Source of the DNA: Tridacna crocea
Lineage: Eukaryota > Mollusca > Bivalvia > Cardiida > Cardiidae
NCBI GenBank assembly: GCA_943736015.1
Contig: OX031070.1
Span: forward strand, 37,626,173 to 37,690,172
DNA length: 64,000 nt
Direction of reading: 5' to 3'
Part shown: positions 36,101 to 48,100 of the stretch, one piece after another
How the letters are laid out: each line of letters opens with the position of its first letter
How positions within the stretch are numbered: position 1 is the stretch's first letter
Made by a program: the position numbers and the translations under genes
The notes under the pieces: model-generated
What the model was told of the DNA's origin: nothing
The model's database searches: none
The model's input: the letters and a program-made list of their open reading frames with translations, nothing else

Positions 36101-39100
36101 ACAAACTCAATAGAACTATTATTATAAGTTTCAAGTATGTTTCACAAACGTGTGGGATCACTGGGAAAGTAGCCAGTGGATAGAATAGTATGGCTAAAAT
36201 AATAGAATTTATCTTTTAGATGGTAAAATCATAGTGGTAGTGCTTGTTATCAGCATTTTCTCCTTTTTGTGAAATGTTTTCGAAAACCTCTTTCCTCAGG
36301 GTTGTGTAGACATGGAAATATTATGTAAAGAGTGTAGATATTAGCACTCCACCCGCTTCCAAAGCTCCAAATAGAGGAAGTGATTTTGATTTCAAAATTG
36401 AAAGTATGAATTATTCTTCACTAAACCCTGTGTTGTGGGCACTCATTAGAATCGTCTCATTGAGACGATTTTAATGAGTACCAACAACATAGGGTTTGGA
36501 AGAGAAATAATGACTTTTTTTCCATTACTCCCTCTTATCTGGTGTCAATGAATGTCCCTTTCTTCCTGTACAATTGCATCTATACAAGCCCATTATGTAG
36601 ATGTCATCTTCTGTTTGTAAAGAATGGTTGGTCTTCTGCCGAAACTTAGCTGACTTTACCACACAACAGAATTTTAGACTTGTCCAAATTTAAAGCATTT
36701 GTAGCCGACAAATCAAAAATTGCTCAAATGGTGGAATTTCTCCTTGATAGACTGAAAACTATTGTTGGAAAAGGAGAAAATTCTGGTAACCAGAATTTTC
36801 TCCTTTTCCAACAATGTTTTCGAAAGGCTTCTTTCCAAGGGTCGTTAAAACCAGGGCTTGTTTGATAAAGAGTTTATTAAACAAAATCATAGACTTGTTC
36901 ACAATGAAAGCAGTGACAGCAGTTGCAGACAACAAATTAAATTTGACGGAAACAATAGTGCAGAGGAAGTTTTAATGCGTTTCTGCAATACATTATACCA
37001 AGCATGTCTCCATATAATTATGGATCCAAAAATCCATTTTATTTAAATACGGACTAATTGCGAGGGGAAATACTTGTTGGACATGAAGAAAATCGACCAA
37101 TGGCAAAAAGTGTCCAACCAAGAAAGCTGACCTGGGTCGGTAGTCTGCAAAAGTATTAACCCCCTTAATTATTTTTACTCATTACCAAACGATAATATTT
37201 TGGGCTCTGGAAAGCATTTGCAGAAGATAAAAGTGACTGAAAAGTTAAAAATTGTTTGTGCGGCGTAGAAAACATTGTGGGAAAAGGAGAAAATGGTGGT
37301 TACCAGCATTTTGTTCTTTTCCCACAATGTTTTCCATAGGCTACTTTCTCAGAGTTGTCAAAAGTAGGGGTTGTGTGGTAATGGTTAATACAGAACATGG
37401 TCCAATAAATATTTGTCTTAGGATACAACATTACTGGAAGAGGAACCAATAATCTTCACCAACATTTCTCCTGTCCCCACAATGTATTCACAAGCTTTTT
37501 TCCCTAGTGTTTTGTTTGAACATGGGATTGTTACATAAAGAATTAACACATTAGCATTCCACCCGCATGCCGCTATCCATGACTGGTCCTTTCTGTCCTG
37601 TGCAGTTGCATCCATACATCCCTGTTATCCATATGTCGTCTGCTGTTTGTAAAGAATGGTTTGTCGTCTGTAGAAAGTAGGGTGTGGAATCTCTGGATAT
37701 TTTTTCATGAACCAGTCTTTGGGTATTAGAAATGATGGCTTGGTGTTTTAAATACATCAGTTGTCCAAGTTTGTCATAGTTTCCATTTTTAAGTTGTGGA
37801 TAAAATATGTCAGTTTCGTTAGATGTAACTGTCCAACACATTGAATCCTTAAGGTACTTGACATTATAAACAATGTTACCAAGAAGAAGGCGTGGTTTTG
37901 GTCTGATGAAGTAGAATTTAAATGCAAGTCTTTCATGGTTTTCTGTGTTCGAAATAAAATCAGGGCTACATGTATCATGTGGACTTGTTTTAATTCCACC
38001 AACTCCTTGATTATAGCATTCTGTAAACATTAGACTGGTTTCATTAAAGCCTGTTAACATAAGTTTCTGTATTTTACCGTTCTCTTCGATGTAGAAAATT
38101 TTCACATGTATGATATCATTGTCAAAAAAGTCATGAATTTCTGCCAATTTTAACCATATCTCATTGCTAGTCACATTTTCATTTTCAATATTTACATGAT
38201 GGAAATATATCCCAACATTTGTGAAATATTTATCATAGGCAAACTTTCCAGCCCAAATCTCTTCAGGAAGTCTAAATCTAAACTGCCGTTCATCTGTTGC
38301 GATAACATGCGTGAAAATAAATATGGCAACTGAACCGCACATCAATAAGCACAAACCAGCTGCCAGAAAGCCTTTACTGATGTATTTACATTTTCCTGTG
38401 CTCTCTGCGTTAGTTTTGTCAACATGTTTGTGAATCAAAGGAATGATGATCTTTAAGGGTATGGAAACCATTACCAACAGTGCTTTGATTAGCTGGAAGT
38501 AGCTGACTGGTTCATTATGACACAGAGTGATCACAAAACTGGCTGTTATCATGGGGAGTTCTTGGAACCAGACTGTGATTACAAATGAAACTTCAATAGA
38601 TATCCAGGGTTTGCCTGAACACACATCGTAAAAGAGATTCAGAATTTCAAACAAGAATATAAGAGTTCCGAGTCCGCAAATAAGAAGGATCAGCATCAAA
38701 ATGTATGCGTTTAAAGGTCCGTAAACCAGTCCCTTGTCCAACGTGTAGACATCCTTGAAAAACAGCCAGTCATTGGCTATCTGTACACTATCCAATGTTG
38801 TTATAGTAACAAGTATGAAACCATTGAGATACGGGTGTTCTGTAAACACTCTGTAAAAGTGGCGGCCATTTTGACTTGTTTCATTATTGTCCTCATCATT
38901 GATAAGTTGAAGATGCTGTCTTGTCCTCATTTTGTCCTCATTTCATCCTCATTTCATCTTTTGTCCACATTTTACTTTGTGCTCATTTCATTTCTGCCCA
39001 CAGTTTACTTTTTCCTTGTTTAATTTTGAAACTCCTATGACTTTTTTTTTTAAAATCCCATTTCATTTATTTTAGTTCACTTTTCATTTTGTCTTTTATT

Positions 39101-42100
39101 TCTCTTTTGTTCATGTTTCACATATCGATTAATTTTGTCCTCATTCCATTTTTGTCCACATTTCATTTTGTCTTCTTTTAATGTTTGTTCACATTTCATT
39201 TTGTCCTCATTTTATTTTGTCTCCATTTCATGTGTCCTCATTTCATTTTTGTCCACATTTCTGTTTGTCCTCATCATATTTTTGTCCTCATTTTACTTGT
39301 CCTCATTTTACTGTGTGCTCACTTTATTTCTTACTCATCTAAAATTAAAACCCAATTATTTCACATACATCAACATGTCATTGTATCTCAATGTCAGATT
39401 ATTGTGATGTAAACTTTTACTGAGAATTGTTTGGCATAGCTTATTAACATACAAACTCTCTTCATTGTGAAAAATATTATATCTATGTTTTCCTGGCACT
39501 GCTGTGCAAAAACAAATCTGATATGAACCATAGTACATTATATCTCTCTCTCTATAGAAAGAAAACCTTTATTTCTTATTTGTGACCCGTCACGCATAAA
39601 GGGACAATCTGGGAATTCCGTACATCAATAAAATGAAAACAGATGAAAGATAGTGCAGGTCAGTTTGAGCTGATAGTTCAAAAATGATTTTATAATAGGG
39701 TAGAATGACCACTTTTCATACAGGAAATATAAAAGTGAAAAGAATTGACCCTGGTCAGCCTGCGCAATCAGCACAGTCTGACAAGGGTCAGCACTTTTCG
39801 TAGTTCCCAGATGATCCCTTTTTGCGTGATGGGTCAGATAGTGCAGGTCAGTTTGAGCTGATAGTTCAAAAATGATTTTATAATAGGGTAGAATGACCAC
39901 TTTTCATACAGGAAATATAAAAGTGAAAAGAATTGACCCTGGTCAGCCTGTGCAATCAGCACAGTCTGACAAGAGTCAGCACTTTTCGTAGTTCCCAGAT
40001 GATCCCTTTTTGCAGTGATGGGTCATAATTGTTACCCTTTTTGCGGGTTAGGAAAATTTTAGACGTGTACATATTAGAAACATTATTTTTGCAGACGACA
40101 AATTAAAGTTGATCAGATAAAATTATAGGAACATTGTCCTTGAAAACAATGGAAAAACCATATGGAAAAAGTCATACTATATGCACTTACAATATACAGT
40201 GTATGTTGTAAGTGCATATACATGGTATATGCAATGTATATGCAATTACAATAGTCTTGCACTTACCCCTTGGTATGATTACAAGGGAAAGGGAGTAAGA
40301 TATACATGGACCATCATGCGCGGATCCAGATATGTTTCTCAGGGGGAGTCCGACCGAAAACGCACTCGTCTTATTATATGATACTTTGATTTCCAGATTA
40401 CAGTGGATGTAGCCCAAGCCGTTTACAAGAAAAGTCAATGTTTACAGTTCTTACCATGTGGAGGTCTCCACATTTAGAACCTTTTTTTTTTTAATTTATG
40501 ACTGTATTTTACATAAATGTTGTACAATATCAAACCAGTACCATTTCACGAATCCGATAACCATATTTTTGCCAAAATTCTAAGGGTGGGGGGTGGTGTC
40601 CGGTACCCCCTCCCCGGATCCGCCCATAACCATACTCTGTGAAAAGGGTGTTCCGTTCCATTTTATCTGCAAAAAGTATCTGCCCATTTCAGCCCTTGCA
40701 GTCCATGCAGGCTGACCTATTTCAAAAATGCTTGCCACACGATCCCGACTTTCAATGACCCTGAGAAAGAAAGCTTTTCAAAACATTGTGGGAAAAGGAG
40801 AAAATGCTGGTAACCAGCATTTTCTCCTTTTCCTACAATGTTTTCCACCTGTCCAAATCAAATTTCAATTTTTGATTCACATTTATTTTGTCGTCTGGAA
40901 ATGCTTTCAATTTAGACAAGTGCAAAAGTTTGTGCATGTCTAAGGACCATTCGTCCTCATAATTCAGATACATGTGGTTGTTAAAATGCAGCATGGAGAT
41001 GCAATAACCCCCTTTTCCAAGAGTATGTTTTTTGTGTATATATATATTTGTTGATGGCTCCTTCCTTTCATCGAACAAAATACTGTGAACTCTTTGCCAG
41101 ACGTCAAAATTTCAGATTTACCGGAATGGAAAGCATTTGCACACGACAAAATGAATATGACTCGAAAATTGAAATTTACATTTGAAAGTTAAAGACTATT
41201 GTGGGAAAAGGAGTATTATAGGAGAATATTGCTGGTGACCAGCATTTGTTCCTCTTTCCACAATGTTTTCAAAAGGTTTCTTTCTCAGGGTCTCTAAAAG
41301 TCGGGATTGTTTGGTAAAGGATTAAACCTTTACCAAACAATCCCAAATTTTTTTAATGACTTCAAGAAAGAAAGCTTTGGAAAATATTGTAGGAAAAGAA
41401 GAAAATGTATGTCACCAGCATTTTCTTTTCATACAATGTTTTCTACCCTTTTTGATGAAAATTCAACTATTTTAGCCATAGATAATTTGTCATCTGCAGT
41501 CACTTTCAATTTGGACCAGTCTAAAATTTTTTTGTCTGGTGAAGGGTCAAGATGCAACAGCTGGCGAGATTAGCTGGACATTTTCTATTTATGTGCCTTT
41601 GTCATACTTCAGATGGAGCATGAAATCTGCATTCCTTTTATACCATTGAACATTATATTCCGCATTATGTACACAGAAAAGCAGATGAAAAAGATTGATT
41701 GATTTAGGGTGTTTAACTCCTTTTTCAACATTATTTCATTTATATCGCGATGGCCAGTGCACCTATCCATGCTTTACTGGAGTCTCTTTTTACCAGAACT
41801 CTGCACAATTTTCTTTCAAAGCCACTGGCTGCTTTCCCACATAACCATCATCGAAACAATGGTCAGCGGTGGGAGAGGAACGAATCCTGTCTTAACCCTA
41901 TACCACACAATCCGGACTTTTAACAACCCTGAGGAAGAAGCGTTTTGAAAACATTGTGGGAAACGGAGAAAAATTAATGCTTGTAACCAGCATTTTCTCC
42001 ATTTCCCACATTATTTTTTACTCTGTCAAAGGTCATGCACATGCTGTTTTGGACTGTAGTCTCTGTAGCTAGCTGCTTGAAACGTCAGCCATGTGGCAGC

Positions 42101-45100
42101 GTATATTTTGATGACAGCACTCTTGTTGCTTTGTAGAAATTGTGCAAGCAGTATGTTTTTTCTGCGGGCGCCTGCATGCCTTTGTGCTCACATATATATG
42201 ATGCTAATATTCTGAAGTTGTGTATTTCTAATAAATAACCTAGGGCCTTTATTGGAACCATAGCAAATTGATGTAATAGTCAATGACCTTTTTTGTGTAC
42301 TATTTGGTAATTTCTGAGTGTTACCCAGTATTGCAAAACAATACTGCGACATAACTGTAATTCAGCCAGTCTGCTTAGATTTCGTGAGATTTCGAGAAGA
42401 AACCAAAAAACTCTGGTTGCATTTTGCTAACAGACTTTTTGGCAGCTGAATCCATCCCCCACAAAGGCTGTTTTTAGAATACATGAACATCCACCGCTAA
42501 ATAGAACAAGTCACAGCAAGGAGAACATTTTACAGGTAAGGGAATCATTAGAATAAAACATTGTGGGGGTGGAGAAATTACTTGTTACAAGAAATAAACG
42601 TTCTTTCTCCCAAATTGTTTTCTAAATCATTTTATTGCAAAGGTGTTTATAGCTGTATGTTTGTTTGTAATAGAATGTTTCATTTTTTCAGGTGATGAGC
42701 TGAAACAGAAAGCCCTAGAGAGATTAAAAGATGAAACTGTAAGTAAATGAGTGTTATATCATGTCTTTGTCACCCATTTACCCTTTACTCCATAAGGAAT
42801 TTCTATTTTATCTGTAATTGACCCTAAATAACAGCAAGGATGAAGCCGTTTTTTATGGGTATATGACACCTTTTGATAGCATAGAAAACATTGTGACAAA
42901 AGGTGAAATTGCTCATCACGAGCAATTTCACCTTTTGCCACAATGTTTTCCAAAGGCTCCTTCAAGCAATGTGTAGAAACAAGTATCTATGGAGTAAAGG
43001 GTTAACCCTTTACCAAACAATTCCTGGTTTTTATGACCCTGAGATAGAAGGCATTTGAAAACATTGTGGGAAAAGGAGAAAATACTGGTAACCAATGTTT
43101 TCTACCCTGCTGGAAACAAATTTCAAGTTTTGAGTTGTATTAATTTTGTTGTCTGCAAGTGCTTTCAATTTGGAAGTGTCTAAAATTTTGTCGCTTTGTT
43201 GTCGCTTGCTTAGTTATCATCGCCTGTGTCTTTGCAATTTTTGTTAAATTGTATTGCTTCAATTCACAATTAGCCCAGTGTAATATTCCTACAATTTTTG
43301 TTGTACAAAACTAATTATTATTTCATGCTTTCCGGTAGGATATCGAGAAATAGCCGTGAAAATATTTTTCGATCATACACAGGTATGACCTGTGAAAATC
43401 CGATTTTCATGTTCTTGTTGCCTAGGTAAATTGCACATGCCTCACAACCAGATGGAAATATGATGTCATTTACCTTACATTTCTTGCGCTTGACATGATA
43501 TTGTAATGCCTTGCTTTGTAGGAGGGCACGCCACAGGGAATAATGGAAAAGAACTGTACTGGATTTTGATAAAGCTCCTCTGAGAAAGGGTTAAAAGCAT
43601 GAAATAAATAGAATATTTGGGTTTTTTTGGTGAAAGATAGAAATTGTGCCACTCGTGAAAATATTACCGATGGTGTTCACTCGATGAAATAAATTTCGAT
43701 CTTTCACAGAAAAAAACAAATATCCTCTTTATAATGTGTTTCTTACTTGAATTCTGTGTTTGTTATAATCTGTCTGTCTGTCTGTCTGTCTGTCTCTCCG
43801 TAGACAAATTTCTGTCCTGTATTTATGATGTTATTTTTATATCACTCAAAATAGTTCAAACCACTGCCAATGTATATTGCTAAAGATTTATTTTATACCT
43901 TTAATCTCTGTGTTTTAATGGTGACAAATTAACCTATACTTTTGTACATCTTCGTGAGCCAAGTTTATGATCCCAACATAGATCTTATCTTGTCTGATTG
44001 AGCCCGATTTCAAGATTGCTGCGATGCGCCCTCTATTGGATGCTGGTTATTACCCCCCTTTACATCATATTTCTAAAAGCAAATGAAATATCGTTTTACA
44101 AACCGCTTATGAATACACATGAAGCGATAAGCAGACATCCACATGGGTTTCCATGTTTACCTTCTACTCGAAAGGTAGAGACCTTGTTCTTTTTTTATCA
44201 AAGATGAAATGCTATGAGTGATTTCATTTGTTGCAGCTACAGCTGGCTGCATCCAATGAAAAAGCATATCAGGTGAATGTAAAAATAAAGCTCAATCCAC
44301 CAAGGCTAGAGTAGCATAGTGAATTGTCAGCCTTGGCTTGCGAAGATGACTTTTGTAGGGAGTTTCATTTTTTATACGCACGAAGAGTCGTATTATGTTA
44401 TACCCCAGGTCGACCGTCCGTCCGTGTGTCCGTCTGTGTACAAAATACTAGTAATTTTAAGTCCTGAACTCCTCCTATAGTTTTCCTTGATTTGTATTGA
44501 AACTTTGCTCCTATATTGAACATATATTGAAGATTTGCAAGGCGCAATTTTCAAGTGTCAACTCTTCCTGCTTGAGGAATTATCTCCCCTTCAACTTGAC
44601 ACCTTTTTTGCCAAAGAGTTGGCGGGAGTATAAGTCACATTCAGCGACAGCTCTAGTTTTCTCTGTCTTTAGTAAATGGCTTGTTCATGTTTCTTGTGAC
44701 AGGGTGACAGTCCAGAGAGACTGGTTTCTGGTTCAGATGATTTTACTCTATTTCTCTGGTACCCAGAAAAGGACAACAAGCCTATTACAAGAATGACAGG
44801 GCACCAGCAGTTGATTAATGATGTTCGATTCTCCCCGGATACAAGACTCTTAGCTAGTGCATCTTTCGATAAATCCATCAAATTATGGAATGGCAAAGAT
44901 GGGAAGTGAGTATATGAACTGTTTACCAAACCACCATTTGGAAAGAAGCCTTTTGAAAACATTGTGGAAAAAGTAGAAAATGCTGGTTACCAGCATTTTC
45001 TCCCTTTCCTACAATGTTTTCAACTGTGATAAGGATAAATACCAGCATTAGAGCCATCTTTAATTTGACGTCTGCAAATACTTTCAATTTAGACAAGTCC

Positions 45101-48100
45101 AAAATTGTCATTTGGTAAAGAGTTAATCCTTCTATCAGGGCCGTATTCACCAACCATTCTTAAGAACGTTCTTTGTCTAATTCTCCAAATTTTTCTACAT
45201 TTGTAAGCAACACAACTTCTGATTGGCTAAACCATTTGGTTAAGCCAAAATGGTTTAGCCAATCAGAACTTGTGTTACTTACAAATTTAGAAAACCCTGG
45301 AGAATAAGACGAAGAATATTCTCAAGAATGATTGGTGAATACGGGCCCAGGTCCTTTGTTTTCAAAAATTAATAGATCTTGTTTTTAAGGATCCTGGTGA
45401 AGAAGGTTTAAGAAAACAATGTGGAAAATGGATAGAAAATGCTTTTTCCACAATGTTTTCTACCCTTTCACCGCCAACTTCTGCTATTTAAGCTACATTT
45501 TAATATAAGGTCTGCAAGGGCTCAGATTTTGACAAGTTCAAAATTTTATCATTTAACCTTTACCAAACAATGCCTGGTTTTTACAACCCTGAGATAGAAG
45601 CCTTTTGAAGAACTTTTCCCACAACGTTTTCTACCCTGCCTGAAATAAATTTTGATTTTTGAGTTACAGTACAACCTGTATTCAGAGACCACTTAAGGGA
45701 AGTACTGAAATTGGTCTCTTACAGTAGGTGGTCTTTAAATACAGGTTATATTAGGTTAATGTAAGAAAGGTTGTTATATCAGAACAGTGGTCTCTTAAAG
45801 CAGGTGGTCTCTTAATAGAGATAGTGTCTAACACTGTATATTGATTTTGTTTGCAAGTGCTTTCAATCTGGACTTGCCTGAAACTTTGCCACTTGGTAAA
45901 GAGTTGATCAAAATTAAAAAAATATCATTCCAGATTCATAACTACTTTACGAGGCCATGTCAGTCGAGTGTATCAGATATCATGGTCAGCAGACAGCAGG
46001 TTATTATGTAGTTGCAGTTCCGATTCAACGCTAAAAGTATGGGATATAAAGATGAAGAAGCTTCTCTTTGATCTGCCAGGGCATGCTGATGAGGTAAGAT
46101 CTGGTTTCTTGAACAAGATTTTTTACCATTATTAACAGTATTATCCATATTGAACAGTATTACAGCCAATTAAAAGAACACTGTCATCATAGTCTCACAC
46201 TGTCATTTTTGACTCATGCTATCATTTTAGTCCATCAGTATCATCTTAGCCCAACACTGTCACTTTAGTCTCTCACTGTCACATTAGTCCCTCACTGTCA
46301 TATTAGTCCCACACTGTTATATTAGACCCTGTCTGTCATCATAGTCTCTCATTGTCATATTTGTCATTCTCTGTATTTGTCATAGAAGTCCCTTACTGTC
46401 ATACTAGGCCTCTGTCATTTTAGTCTCTCACTGTCATTTAAGTCTCGCACAGTCACATTAGTTCCTCACTGTCATATTAGTCCCTTATTGTCATATTAGA
46501 CCCACTCAGTCATCTTAGTCTCTCATTTGTCACTCTCTGTCATAGAAGTCTTTTACTGTCATATTAGACCCTCTGTCATTTTAGTCTCTCACTGTCACAT
46601 TAGTCCCTCACTGTCATATTAGACCCTCTCTGTCATCTTAGTCTCCCATTGTCATTTTAGTCACTCTCTGTCATATAAGTCCCTGAATCATATTAGACCC
46701 ACTGTCATATTAGTCCCTCGTTGTCATATTAGATGCTCTCTGTCATACTAGTCTCTCACTGTCATTTGAGTCTATCACTGCCATATTAATCCCTCACTAT
46801 CATATTAGGCTCACACTTTCATGTTTTATCTTTGTTAAATTTGTTTATGATCTATTCTGTATTTGACTGACAGCTATATGCAGTAGACTGGAGTCTAGAT
46901 GGTCTCATTCATTTTAGTCTCACATTGTCATTTGAGTCCCTCTGTGTCATATAAGACCATTTCTGTCATATTAGTCTCTCACTGCCATCTTAGTCTCTTA
47001 CTGTAATTTTTGTCTCTCACTGTCACATAAGTCCCTTATTGTCATATTAGTGGCTCACTGTCACATTAGTCCTCTGTCGTTTTGGTCTCTCACTGTCACA
47101 TGAGTTCCTCAATGTCATATTGAACATTTTCTGTCATCATTTTAGTCTCTCAATGCCATGTTAATCCCCCAATATCATATTACACACACACTTTCATGTT
47201 TTATCTTTGTAAAATTTGTTTATGATCTATTCTGTATTTGATTGACAGGTATATGCAGTAGACTGGAGTCCAGATGGTCTCATTCACTTTAGTCTCACAT
47301 TGTCATTTGAGTCCCTCTGTGTCATATAAGACCCTTTCTGTCATATTAGTCCCTCACTTTCATCATTGTCCCTCATCATCATTTTAGTCTCTGACTGTCC
47401 TATTAGTCCTTCACAGTCATATTAGTCCCTTACCATCATATTAGACCCTCTGTCATTTTAGTCTCTCACTGTCATATTAGACCCCCTCTGTCATCATAGT
47501 CTCTCATTATCATTTTAGTCACTCTCTGTTGTATAAGTCCCTCACTGTCATATCAGACCCTCTGTCATTTTAGTCTCTCACTGTCATTTTAGTCTCTCAC
47601 TGTCACATTTATCCCTCACTTCATATTAGTCCTTCTTTGTCATATTAGACCCTCTCTGTCATCTTAGTCCCTCATTAGTCTCTCACAGTCATATTGGTCT
47701 CTCACTGCCATAATATTTCCTCTCTGTCATCATAGTCTCTCATTGTCATTTTAGTCACTCTCTGTCATATAAGTCCCTCAGTGTCATATCAGACCCTCTC
47801 TCATTTTAGTCTCCCACTATCATTTTAGTCTCTCACTGTCACATTTGTCCCTCACTTTCATATTAGTCCTTTTTTGTCATATTAGACCCTCTCTGTCATC
47901 TTAGTCCCTTATTATCATATTAGTCTCTCACTGTCATATTGGTCTCTCACTGTCACATTAGTCCCTCAATGTCATATTGAACCTTTTCTGTCATTTTAGT
48001 CTCTCACTGCCATGTTAATCCCCCACTATAATATTAGGCTCACACTTTCATGTTTTATCTTTATAAAATTTGTTTATGATTTATTCTGTATTTGATTGAC

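Noticed and set aside
9153-38930. Naming the paralogs XK-related scramblases
   Set aside because: Only a short Asp/Glu-x-x-Pro helix pattern is shared; length, the large cysteine-bearing tail and other family motifs do not fit.
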